A stretch of 58,532 nt of DNA from Symbiodinium natans. Its lineage: Eukaryota > Sar > Dinophyceae > Suessiales > Symbiodiniaceae. Positions within the stretch are counted from its first letter, which is position 1; each line of letters starts with the position of its first letter. The notes beneath the pieces are model-generated. The model made no database searches, was not told the DNA's origin, and saw nothing but the letters and a program-made list of their open reading frames with translations. Below, in pieces: positions 12,130 to 22,081 of the stretch. A program made the translations under genes and the position numbers. The stretch spans positions 615,001 to 673,532 of the forward strand of contig CAJNDS010002105.1 in the NCBI GenBank assembly GCA_905221605.1, read 5' to 3'.

Positions 12130-12377
12130 GGGCCACCGTGTTTTGGGAAACCCCTTGCGGTGATTTCACTTTCTGTTTGCAAGCCGGAAGCTCGGATGTT
12201 GATGAGCTATGACAATGCCTCCTTGTGTGGCACATGGATGACAAGCCAGCGGGACTTGTTTCCTAGAGTTTTTCGGTGAGCTCTGGTGATGTCCTCGAGG
12301 TCTCGGACGTCGTGGATTTTGAGCCTGGGAACACGCACCTCTTTGCCAGATGCCAGGCTCAAGCTTCCTTTGTTTGA
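12130..12377 (+). CDS. Exon-like frame interrupted by two stops
   Basis: One reading frame gives WATVFWETPCGDFTFCLQAG, TGA, QCLLVWHMDDKPAGLVS, TAG, then SSGDVLEVSDVVDFEPGNTH before a final TGA. Each piece looks coding, so the stops probably lie in short introns, or this is a decayed gene. The frame ends 11 bp before GGTACC-type repeat copy 2. No family recognised. Confidence 0.4.
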
Positions 12378-12388
12378 TTAACATGTGG

Positions 12389-12487
12389 AGGTTTCCGAAA
12401 TTAGGGGTGCCCTTTTGGGGCGTAGAATAAGGATTATAGTATTTTGGGGTACATTATTAGGGGGATCCGATTTTGGGAAGTACCCAT
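12389..12487 (+). repeat. GGTACC-type dispersed repeat, copy 2
   Basis: Closely matches copy 1 at 2,378: GTTTCCGAAATTAGGGG, CCCTTTTGGGG, ATAAGGATTATAGTATTTTGG and a terminal GGGAAGTACCCAT. The first palindrome has changed to GGTGCCC and the second to GGGGATCC. It lies just downstream of exon-like sequence. Confidence 0.8.
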
Positions 12488-12859
12488 GTATTCTTTCCTG
12501 ACAAGTATTGGATAGATTGGGCAGGTCATGACCTTGCGACCCCGCTTTGTGTTGACCAATGCGTCCACTCGGGACATTGAACTGTGGCTTGGTGAGCACT
12601 GCACAGCGCTTCGCTATTAGAAAGTGGCCGCGGCTTTGCATGGCATCTCTGCACGAAATCCCGAACCCAGGTCCCTTGATGAACATCGACGACTACGCCT
12701 TGCCGGCAACCAGTCGATAGAGGCGTCTGCTCAGGGCCGCCTTCGCGTCCCTTGCGGCCTTCAACGCACCGCAGTTCTCCCTGAAACAGGTCCATTGGCG
12801 CCACGAAGCCCAGGAGTCCCCGGAGTTGCTGCCTCGGTGTTCGCGCAAAGCTTTTGCGT

Positions 12860-12966
12860 GTTTTCGATATTGGGGGGGTACCTGATTGGGGTCCTTATTT
12901 ATCAGAGGATCCTACTATCTGGGGGGTCTATATGAGGGTCCCTGATTATCGTAGGCCCCCTTTTCG
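12860..12966 (+). repeat. GGTACC-type dispersed repeat, copy 3 (diverged)
   Basis: Same motif order as copies 1 and 2 but more changed: TTTTCGATATTGGGGGGGTACC, GATTGGGG, TCAGAGGATCCTACTATCTGG and GAGGGTCCCTGATTATC. It lies about 370 bp after copy 2. The spacing of motifs is preserved although the bases differ. Confidence 0.7.
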
Positions 12967-13170
12967 CTTGTGAGATGCGAGAAAGAGAGACTAGAGAGGC
13001 AGGCGGCGGTCTTGCACTTCCGACCGCTGCAGCCGGCCATTTGCTCAGCTGCAGCTGTGGCACTTTGAGCATGCTTCTGCAGCCTTGCATCAAGAAGGTC
13101 ACTCTCTATATCTTTCCTGTTGTTATTCTTATTAGTTGCTGCGTTTATTGTCATGATCCCTCGTGTGCAG

Positions 13171-13278
13171 CGTAGAAGTTGTGAGGATGGCCAGACTGGA
13201 GCTTGGTCCGGCAGCGTAGTTTGCAGTGACGCCTCGGCTGGGTTGCGGGGTGCCCAGTTTGCCGACAGCCTAGTGTGA
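13171..13278 (+). CDS. Short exon-like frame
   Basis: After CTCGTGTGCAG a frame of 35 codons reads RRSCEDGQTGAWSGSVVCS then DASAGLRGAQFADSLV and stops at TGA. The two cysteines around a Gly/Ser/Trp core suggest an extracellular disulphide module. This is inference; no family recognised. Confidence 0.35.
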   Translation, partial: RRSCEDGQTGAWSGSVVCSDASAGLRGAQFADSLV

Positions 13279-13499
13279 GTTTGCATTTTCGCTTTGCAGT
13301 TTCAACCCATCTCGAGCCGGAATGTGCCAATGTTCCCGAGGGTTTGCAGTATTGTGCCTAGCTATGCCTACAGCTTCTAGTATTGCTGGCACGCTTCTGC
13401 GTTGATTTTTCCCAGTGACAGTGGTCGCCTGGTCGTCCATACAACTTCAGACTCCCTGGCAGAATCAATTCAGGCCCATGCCAGGCAGCGCTTGAGGTA

Positions 13500-14919
13500 T
13501 TGGCTTGCCGGGCTTGCCATTTAATTTGGGTCCGAAGTCGTCTCGGTGAATGCCTAGCACCAACCCATTCACTTGGGTCAGCCTTGCACTACAAACCCGA
13601 CTTGATGTTCTACTTGTATGTCGCTTGTGGTATGCTTCTGCTCACGCTTGCATCTACCTTGTTTACGGAATCAGGTAAGAGAACGGATGGCATTCATGCG
13701 GGGGATTGGGCCACCATGAATGCACATACTGCAACCCACGCAGCATGCTGCAGAAGACCTCTCTTGAGCTTCGCTAACCAAGGTCTGCATTTGCCATTCC
13801 TACGATTCCTTGTGAGGCTGGGAGAAGACACGCGACGGAGCGAAATCCATGTAGGATTGTCGAGATTAGTAGTCCTTAAATTAATCACTGCCAGGAAGAT
13901 GGCAAGAACGAGACAGCGGAGCAGGAAATATGGAGTGTCGAAGTTACACCCGACCGCCAGATCCTCAAAAAGCTCAACAGGCATCGGCACAGAGCATTCG
14001 CTCGAAAGCTGTCTGTCGCATGTCTCAGGCGGCGCTTTGGCGGTTTCATTCAAACGGGGACCCGCCCTCAGCACCTCACGCCTCGGGATGCCTTCCAAGT
14101 CGCACGGGTCGGAGGCAGGATGCTTGAAAGCAGCGCCTACCGATGGTTGCAGAGGGAAGCTCACCTTCCCAGACATGCCAAGGATCTGACTATGTTGCTC
14201 AGAACTTGGCGCTCCAAAGTCGAGCAACATTGCCTCGAGCCTACAGTAGCGGGCACAAGGAGCGCCAACAGCACAGGGCCTGGAAGTGCGTGGAATCGCT
14301 GAATGTCGCTCAGGCTCGTGCAACCAGCAGGCTGCAAACACAGCATAGCAGCACACTCAATCCTGCTGATCAGCATGCCTCAGATTTTGCTGCAACACCC
14401 AGGCCGCATTCACGTGCAAGTCTTGGGCGTGCTCAGCTTGATGGCTCAAAGAACACGCCTCAACGAACCAAGCAGCAGTCAGCCAAGCTTGAAGCAACAT
14501 TGTAAGAAGGGTGGGCCCCCAACTACCAGTAGCACACAACAATAAGCAGCGTGAATCCGATGAATGTTGGCCTGCATCAAAATCCGAAGTCGAGAAAGGC
14601 CAGGCTTTGACATGTGGCAGTCAGAACCAAAAGAGTTGTTGGAATCTGTTAGAAGGATGCCCGGCACTCCCTGAGGAAAGCCACCAGCCAACGGCGCCAA
14701 GAGCTACTGCTGGAGCGCCTCGCCCACGGCCAGAAGGCGTTGCGGAAGATACGATGGCAGATCAGTGGATCCATGGTCATCACTGGCCTTATCATGCCCA
14801 TCTCTATCATGATATGGTGCCTTCCATGCACGAAGCAGGAAAAGGAACGGTCTGCTGTTACGCGGCTACCAGTATCGCTACGCTTCTACACTAACATACT
14901 GAATACACTGAAAATGTAA
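13500..14919 (+). CDS. Multi-exon membrane protein, C-terminal part
   Basis: Three exon candidates share the plus strand. The first ends at 13,674 with a canonical GTAAGA donor and encodes a hydrophobic segment (FYLYVACGMLLLTLASTLF). The second follows CACTGCCAG at 13,895 and runs open to 14,302 (135 codons), basic and helical (RQILKKLNRHRHRAFARKL; RWLQREAHLPRHAKDLTML). The third follows CTGTTAG at 14,653 and ends with TAA at 14,919; it holds a basic helix, a second hydrophobic segment (SMVITGLIMPISIMIWCLP) and a polar tail. Two membrane spans around a basic domain is what the sequence shows. The exact end of exon two and its join to exon three are unresolved. Family unknown. The AT-rich island begins at the stop codon. 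Confidence 0.5.
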
Positions 14920-16056
14920 ACACATGAATCGACAAAAGTGATATTATGCTTGTTGTAGTGATAGAATGATCAAATACGGTTTAATGAACCGAATCATCTA
15001 ACAATAGAGCAGTATGATAGTAAAATACGAGAACAGAAAACTGCTATACTACTAACCATCATAAGAATGCTATGAAAGCTAAGGATACAAAACTATATAT
15101 CTACAATACTCGCAGACGGTAATACGATCATAGTATGACACTGTCTGCATAGGTCCTAGGCTCTATGTACATATTATGAGCAAGGGTCAAAACTATGGTA
15201 ATTGCGGTTTTATCTTGGTAGGACATTTGCATGCTGAAGTGTAAAATCCTTGTAACGCGACGGGGAACACTGAAAAGCGACGCCCCTTAGTTTGAGTAGC
15301 CCGTTTGACAAACCCCTGTAAAGCGACGGGTTGCAGCAAAAACCCTTGTAAGGCGACGGGGAACACTGAAAAGCGACGCCCCTATTGCGCGACCTAGGCC
15401 CGACCTCTAGAGTTTTGACGGTCGCTCATGTATAGTAAAGGGTACACTGGTAGTCTTCTTGCATAAGTAAGGTTCTCAAAACATTGTAAAGGACAAAAGC
15501 ACTAATGTGATGATGCGGCAAGTAAACAAACTTAGGGGTATCATGATCTCATAATATCGTGGTAGGAGAATACAATATGATTGTCATACACGAGTAAAAG
15601 AACGCGCACACACAGTACTAGAATAATATACACACATAGAGATAAATATCTATATATATATATATATATACATGATATATGTTTGTGCAATAATATTATA
15701 ACAAGCGAACACCAGTATTAACTTGTACATTGCAACTACACAAAAAACACTAGCACAATCATATGAAAGCATGTGTCACAATGTAGTAAACCACCGGTTT
15801 AATATACAAGTGATAGTATCATGAACTCAGCCTACAGGTTAGTGATAAAATGATAGAATAGCATAATCATAAAATAATGTTTGTATTTATCTTAGGAATA
15901 GTAAATGAATAGTGTCACATAGATACATCATGACTTCACGCAAATATTTAATGACATAGTGCAGCCAAGGATTTCAAAGTATAAAATCACATTAATCTAA
16001 TGGCACATTCACATGACGACATAATATAGTCATAGAATCACATAAGAATACCCTAA
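14920..16056. other. AT-rich island without ORFs
   Basis: About 1.1 kb, visibly much richer in A+T than both flanks, beginning at the stop of the upstream gene and ending where short ORFs resume. It has no frame longer than a few dozen codons. It contains a TA microsatellite (15,651-15,671) and a cluster of GC-rich repeats at 15,248-15,390 (listed separately). I recognise no organellar gene, rRNA or transposase. It could be a nonautonomous insertion, an organelle-derived fragment or a long 3' region. Confidence 0.6.
15248..15383 (+). repeat. Iteron-like GC-rich direct repeats in the AT-rich island
   Basis: A 40-bp unit, CCTTGTAANGCGACGGGG followed by AACACTGAAAAGCGACGCCCC, occurs at 15,248-15,287 and 15,344-15,383 with one difference. 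A partial unit (CCTGTAAAGCGACGGG) lies between them at 15,315. Within each unit GGGG and CCCC can pair to make a small hairpin. Confidence 0.85.
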
Positions 16057-16334
16057 ATGCAACAACACATGATCCAATCATCGAATGCTCTTTATACAAT
16101 ATGCTGTAACAAACGGGAAGTGCAACCAAGGCTGGCGGCTGACATCCAATCGGAAGAGCGCACGCATCGAGTGCCGCTTACAATCGGCTGGTCGGTATGT
16201 GTTGTTGGGATGGAATCCTGCCTGAAGCCATTGTGCAAATTTGCGTGGTGCGCTTCTTTCTCACAGACCTTGGCGCCGAATCGAAGTGCACTTGGAGCAC
16301 TTAGTGCACTTAGGCATGCTTTGCCTCCGCCCCT

Positions 16335-16900
16335 TTGCCCGATGATAAGAAGCTGACGCGATTATCCATCTCGGGCGTAACAATATTGTGCTTGATGTTC
16401 ATGGCCCTTGTGCCTTGGCAGTTGCCCATCAAGTTGGCAAGCTTGCAGGAAGTGCCCCAGAGTCAGAAAGATTGGTACAATCATCACTTGCTTCAGGAAG
16501 CGAGAAACCTGTGGCGTAACGAGCAAGCGGAGTGCAGGAAGTGTTGTGCCTTGCCTGTTCTTACTGCGTGCGTGCGCGCGCGCACTGCTGACTGCAGAGG
16601 TCTTGCTACAGCTGGCATTGTCTCGGCTGTAGACCGATCCTTGTAGTACATCTGCCATCACTAAGGGCTATGCGAGACGAGCAGGGCCAAGTGCATATGG
16701 TTCTTGTGTGTGGGCGCTGGGGGGCCAAGTGACTGTGGGTCATCAAAATGCTTTCTGGGGGCGTCAGAGATGCTTTCTGGACGTTCATGGAATACATTCC
16801 CACATTTTGCCGAGGGCTGGAATGTGTTGTGGAACTTATTCGCGTTCCTGGCTTTCTTGCGAACTGCTTCACAGCCGAGTGCCGACAGAATGCAAGTTAG
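16335..16900 (+). CDS. Exon-like frames before the TIR-like gene
   Basis: 16,335-16,560 is an open frame with a hydrophobic stretch (VTILCLMFMALVPWQLPI) and a charged tail (SQKDWYNHHLLQEARNLW). 16,768-16,900 follows GGCGTCAG and reads DAFWTFMEYIPTFCRGLEC then VVELIRVPGFLANCFTAECR before TAG; it is strongly protein-like. Whether these belong to one gene, or to the TIR-like gene downstream, is not known. Confidence 0.4.
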
Positions 16901-17134
16901 CACCTTGGCCTCAGGACCTTAATACTTAAGTTTGTGTAATTACCATCGTTTGCCAACCACATGCCTAGCAGCGGCAACGAAGTGCAAAGGAGCGAGGCTC
17001 CAAGTTTCTTGATCATGTCACCTCGTTGCAGAACACGAGAGACCATTGGCGGGTGCACGTATCTCAGGCTTCTGGCGATTCTGGTGCATCTTCTTCCGAG
17101 TGAACGTGCTTGTTTCTGTGAAGAATGTTTCTGA

Positions 17135-19343
17135 GTTCTTCAGGTCAGGTCACAGACCTTGCTGATCGACGCTAAGGTTGACATTGTTGTGTGCTCAGCA
17201 GACGCCTTGTGGCTGCATGAGATGTCGACGGCCAGCATTTTCATTGTTGGTGATTTCATTGGAGCGCCGCCTGGCTTTCTTTATCAAAGAAGTAGAGAGC
17301 TGAGAGCAACTGGGCGCAACGTGTTGCAACCTTGAGTCGACAGCAGCAGCCCACGTGCTGGTACTGCGTCAGGCTGTGGCATGACCAGATTTTGAGCCGA
17401 GGCTGGTATCCTTTTTTCCCGAGCTCCGCCATCGATTGCATGCTGCGCTCCACCGCTACTTCAAGGAGACGGAGCGAACAGCAGCTGCTGCTGGTGTGGT
17501 ATTGGCCCAAGCATGCCCAAGCTGCGTGATGCCTGCCCACACCAGCATGCTACTGAGGCCAGCTTGATTGGAGACTGCGATGTCAACGTAGCGTTAAAAC
17601 AAGCGGAATCTCGTTTTCGCGTCATTGATTGTGACGCGCTCCAGAGAGATGACATCAGTGCTCACCTCAGAATGCAAGCGCAGCGCTGGTAGTTAATTGC
17701 ACCGGTCTTGCTAGACATGTTCAAGCGGCGTGTGGCTGCCAGGCGACAATCAACCTTCACCACAACTTTTTCAGCTTTCACGCCCATCGGTGTTGGGCAG
17801 TTGTGATGCTTTTGTGTCCCACTCTTGGCGGGATGACACAGATGCCAAGTGGGATGCGCTGCAGTCCTGGAAGCGAAGCTTTACATTTCGCTTTGGGCGC
17901 TCTCCGAGCATTTGGTTGGACAAAGCTTGACACTCGAAGAATTCAGAATTCTTATTTGGAAGCTTAAGATGCCATGCTGTGCAAGGCAGAGCTCTGAGAG
18001 ACTGTCCGCCTTTGAACCCCGACACGCTGCAAGGCATCAATCAGCAGGACATCGAAGTCAATCTGCGCAGCTTGCCAATCTTCCTATCCGGCTGCAAAAG
18101 TCTTTTGATACTTTGCGGGACAACCTACCTCAGCAGATACTTGGTTACAATACATGAACCACCCATACGCATGCTGCAGGCACCGATTTCTGAATTAAGC
18201 GAGAAGGGGCCAGTTCATTGCGAGAAAGAGATAAGGACTTTGGTGCATACTGGAGCTGTTTACTTTTGTACACATGGGCGGCAAGCCTTGTGACATCGAC
18301 TGCATCTTGACCGTTGGACAAGATCAAAACGACATCGAAGCTATCGGCAACCACTGCAACTTCGGCTGCACAGTGAGCTCCGGCTGCCTGCCCTCAGTCT
18401 GTCATCTTGAATAGCCTTGAGTGCGGGCAGCAGAAGCAATAGCATCGAGTTTGCCGCCTCTTCTTTTCAAACTCCATCCCTGCTGTCCAGGCAAAAACTT
18501 CGATGCTCGCCGATGTGATTGCTCGGAGTCGGCCGACAAGGACCACAGCCGGGGCAGCACGAGCGAACCCACGTCGGGCCTAAAAACTTTGTGGGTGCTT
18601 CATTGTTATCTCAAGATCCGTATAGTCTCTTGTAGGCATGCTCGAAATTAGCGAGGGCCCTTCTTTTGGCCTTAAGTGTGCTGCCATGCGTTGCCCATCG
18701 TGAAATCCGTTTTGGGGTTTCGGGTTTTGGTTTTCGGGTATCAAGCAGGGTTGCCTTCCCGTGTGGCCTGACCTTTCCTGCCCTGTTTTTTAGCCGACCG
18801 CGAAAGCAGCGCCGAGAAGCTAAGCAGATCTGCTAGCCGTGCCGAACTTTATTGTACAAGCTGTGCCGAGCATGTCTCAGTCCAAATGCCCGATGCTCCG
18901 AGCGGAATATGTCCTAGTTGGGCATAGACATAGCGCAGCCAATGGTCCCCTAGCTGTGGTAGAGTACAAATTCAACAGCTGTTTGCGTTGCAGTCTGACA
19001 GCTTAAATGGCACAAGGCGTACCCAACTCTTCAAGGCTTCAGCAGCCTTGGCGGCGAGGGGCATATGTCAAGACCGGTTGAGTTCGCAGCTGTTTCTTGT
19101 GGGGAGTCTGTGCGCGGAATTCTGCAGGACAAGATTCTCACAATCATCCATACTGCGTTTGGAAGCATGGACTCATTCAACGCAGATGTCAGAAAGATCA
19201 TGCGGCGAATTGCCGGTTTGTCTACGGACAGGCTTCTCGACTGTAAGCCCAGTGCACCCACTGCTTTTGCCCACGGGCCAGCGATTGGATACAGTCGGGG
19301 GCTCTTACAACTGCTAAGTATCGGTAGGGCGGCCACAGCTTAA
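17135..19343 (+). CDS. TIR-like 'DAFVSHSW' domain protein, multi-exon
   Basis: Exons assembled by matching phase and protein continuity: 17,558-17,677 (ALKQAESRFRVIDCDAL), 17,775-17,928 (SCDAFVSHSWRDD, SIWLDKA), 18,034-18,135 (LRSLPIFLSGCKSLLILCG), 18,236-18,355 (LWCILELFTFVHMGG), 18,491-18,540 (NFDARRCDCSESADK) and 19,134 on (ILTIIHTAFGSMDSFNADV). The order DAFVSHSW, WLDKxCI, LPIFLSGCKxLLxLCG, SRLWCxxELFTF is the pattern of a large protist family with a TIR-like fold (from memory). Donors are GC, GA, GA, GC, GA; all acceptors are AG. 17,135-17,335 (SIFIVGDFIGAPPGFLYQR) and 17,385-17,567 (LRHRLHAALHRYFKETERT) may be earlier exons; a Ser/Asp/Glu-rich frame at 19,804-19,880 may be the end. The first and last exons are uncertain. 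Role unknown; TIR-fold proteins often signal or cleave nucleotides. Confidence 0.72.
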
Positions 19344-19588
19344 GTTTCGTATAGCCATGGCCTAGAACCTTGCTGCTTCGGGAAGTTTATATGAATGCTC
19401 CATCAATCAGTCGTGAGTGGCTGCATTGGAATGAACATGTGCTGTTCAGCCGATGCCCTCAAGGTTCACCATGCTGAGCCCCGGTGGCGTGGATGGCACT
19501 GGGTGGCCCTCAACCTTTGGGCTTGTAACAGAAGAGTGAGAGAATGTAACGAGGGACGCAGCCAGCTGGGCATCAGAAGAGCTTCACA

Positions 19589-19880
19589 ATGTGCGTCGTC
19601 GCGTTGACGTATTCCTGCAATGACACCCCGGTCTTTTTGAGATTTGCTTGCTCCATGCACTCCTTCGCCTTCGACATGCTGAAAGTGGTAACTTTAGCCC
19701 GAGCAATGCGGAAGCTTTCTGGCCTTGCCTTCAATGAGAACCCCCCCGAAACCAAATTGCCTTTGCACACTTGTCTCAAGCACTTCTCCCTGTGAATGAC
19801 AAGGTGGGGAGAGCGATTCTAGCAGTGACAGCAGCGCCGAATCGGAGTTCACTTCGATCAGCAGCCAAAGCAGCAGCTGA
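19589..19880 (+). CDS. Exon-like frames, possible 3' end of the preceding gene
   Basis: 19,589-19,795 contains FDMLKVVTLARAMRKLSGL, which is helix-like. After ATGACAAG at 19,803 a frame reads GESDSSSDSSAESEFTSISS and stops at TGA (19,880). Such a Ser/Asp/Glu-rich tail is typical of a protein C-terminus. Its link to the TIR-like gene is inference. Confidence 0.3.
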
Positions 19881-20222
19881 ATGAACTTCCCCGCAAATTG
19901 AGGGGGCGTTTGCTGTTACTGAGGATGCCGTGAAGGGAAGGCCTGAAAACTGATTTGGCAAAATGGCCGATAGCATCAGATGATCTTCACCTTGAGAAGC
20001 CGTTGACGCTCCGCAGCCCATGTCGCATCAGTAGGTTTAGGAAGGAGAGGAAAAAGGGCAGGGCCTGGTAGAGCTCCAGATGTCGCAACCTATAAACGAT
20101 CTGCTCCGCAAGCAAGAGTTGCAGGACGCAGTAACTCAACGCCCAAAACGCCTGCTTATTCGGCGGCATGCCATGGCAAGACATGTGTTTTGTTCCATTC
20201 AATCTGACGACAGGATGACGAA

Positions 20223-21101
20223 ATGATATCTCTCAACGCCATGCTTTTGAAAGCGGTTGGAGAAGGCATCCCCACCAAGCCAAGCCTTTGCCATCCGCAG
20301 CATCAAACAACCGATCGGGAATGTCGGTACTGTGTTGCAGCGAATGTAGCGAATGTAGTGAGATGTTGTGTGCACCGTGGCTTTTGCTCACTGTTTTGTG
20401 CGCGCAGGGAACTACGAAGTCTACAAGCTTGCCTGTGACGAGAAGCTGTCATGCTTCGAGCCCGAAGCCAAAGGTCACCTTGTGATTCTCGGCTGACTTG
20501 GAGGTACGCACACAGCAAAGCCACTTCAGCCTTGATACGGCATGTTTTTCTTTGTCTTGTGTGAGGGCACGGGATCTCACTTGCAAAGGACGGGCCTCGA
20601 TTTCCACAAGTATTACTTTGACATGCCCAAGGAGAAGCTGCGGTGGGGATGTCCCCAACAACACGTGTTCATGTACATCGCGGCACCGGTTACACCAATG
20701 CCACTGGTAATGTCCGTGCTTGTCAAACAGTTGGGATTACTGAGGCATCTGGAAACCAAGGGTTGAATTGCTTGTGGAGCTGACAGTAAATTCTAGCATA
20801 TTCTAGCCCCGCCTGTTGCCACAATAGGCCTCCGACCACTCACAGGACCCCAACAAGACGCCGTCACGACCAAGCCTTGCGGCACCAAGCATCACTTGGA
20901 TGTGTCAACGCCGGGCAGCCATTGTTCCTGACCTCTACAATCTGAGTTCAGCGGATGGCTGTATGTCTCTGTTTCAGCGGGATCCTGCACGTGTGTTCCC
21001 ATGTGGTGTCCGTGTCCATGGTCCAGGCAAGTGTAGCTGAGGTTTGCTTCAAGCGACTGGTTCAAGCTGGCACAAACACGTTGATCACCGAAGCCGCCTG
21101 A
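20223..21101 (+). CDS. Multi-exon gene, unrecognised
   Basis: Convincing exon pieces: from 20,408 after GTGCGCGCAG (NYEVYKLACDEKLSCFEPEA, KGHLVILG); about 20,575-20,706 (HLQRTGLDFHKYYFDMPKEK, LRWGCPQQHVFMYIAAPV), ending at a CTGGTAATG donor-like site; and 20,978-21,101 after CTGTTTCAG (ILHVCSHVVSVSMVQASVAE, VCFKRLVQAGTNTLITEAA) to TGA. A frame at 20,846 after CACTCACAG (PNKTPSRPSLAAPSITW) overlaps the last piece and may be an alternative. Codon use and helicity are good. I know no family with this pattern. Confidence 0.45.
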
Positions 21102-21486
21102 TAGTAAATGGTAGTAGGTATACCATTACGTCTTCAAGTGTGTGGATATCGTTGGTGGTCTGATCCCGGGCGGCTCGTGCTAGTCAGGAAACGCGAGTTT
21201 GGGAGTTCTCTGAGAATCTGAAGCAGTGGAGCCTTATTTGCACGAGATACAGGGGAGTGCTGCTCCTAGCACCTGCCACGCTCCGAGCGAACACACAGCA
21301 TGCAAAAGGCATCGACTTTTTGTCACAATTGAAGTTCTTCTTGCAGCAGACCGATCAGCATGTTGAGATTGACCGGTCTCGGCCTTGCAGGAAACTAGTG
21401 CACTTCCATCGGTCGCCTGGAGCTAGCTGAGATGAGAGAAATAGAACAACAAGTTTTGCCAAAGCGCTGCGCTTTGTTTCTCCAGA

Positions 21487-21741
21487 TTGCAAAAAAGCGC
21501 TGCGGCACATTGGCAGAATTGCAACGTGAACCTGGAGCCGGCTCATGATATGGCAGAATCGAGTTTCTTCCGATTCATGAGGTGGTGCCTCCAGGCCATG
21601 CCGCCGAGTGACCTGTCAGAGCATTGCGGCAGACATCGGCAGAGGTTTTTCAAGTTGGTCGCTGTGTGCTTTGCTGATGTTTGTGCCTTGCGCAGCCTTG
21701 CTATAAGCAACCATGCAAGCGTTGACCATGCAGAATCATGA
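21487..21741 (+). CDS. Exon-like frame, unidentified
   Basis: The frame holds SSFFRFMRWCLQAMPPSDL then HRQRFFKLVAVCFADVCALR. Aromatic and basic residues alternate in a helical pattern. It lies about 340 bp before the transporter gene and has no recognised relation to it. Confidence 0.3.
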   Translation: MQKSAAAHWQNCNVNLEPAHDMAESSFFRFMRWCLQAMPPSDLSEHCGRHRQRFFKLVAVCFADVCALRSLAISNHASVDHAES

Positions 21742-22081
21742 GACGTTGAGCGGAGTATGCAGCTGGAAGCTTCTGCTTTGACGTTTCGGCGCAAGGCCTG
21801 TGCGCACGTGCCATAGCCACGGAATGAAGTCAGAACCAGCAAGGACGAAACATAATTCGCTCATTCGGCTCACGGTGCCATGTCGGCAAGCGCTCCGCTG
21901 CTCTCCTCACGCAGATCAAGCAAAAGCTCGGCCGGCTCGAAGCATGCCGGAGGCGCACATGCCCAATGGCAAGAGGCATGCGATGGCACACGGGTAGACT
22001 AATTCATTCTTCTGTAGAAACAATCTGCTGGATGAAGCCAGTTGCCCAGGCACGGCAGGTATTGCATGGCCGGGTGCCTGC

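Noticed and set aside
14920-16056. Mitochondrial cox1/cob or plastid gene fragment
   Set aside because: No recognisable coding motif of these genes in any frame that I could see.
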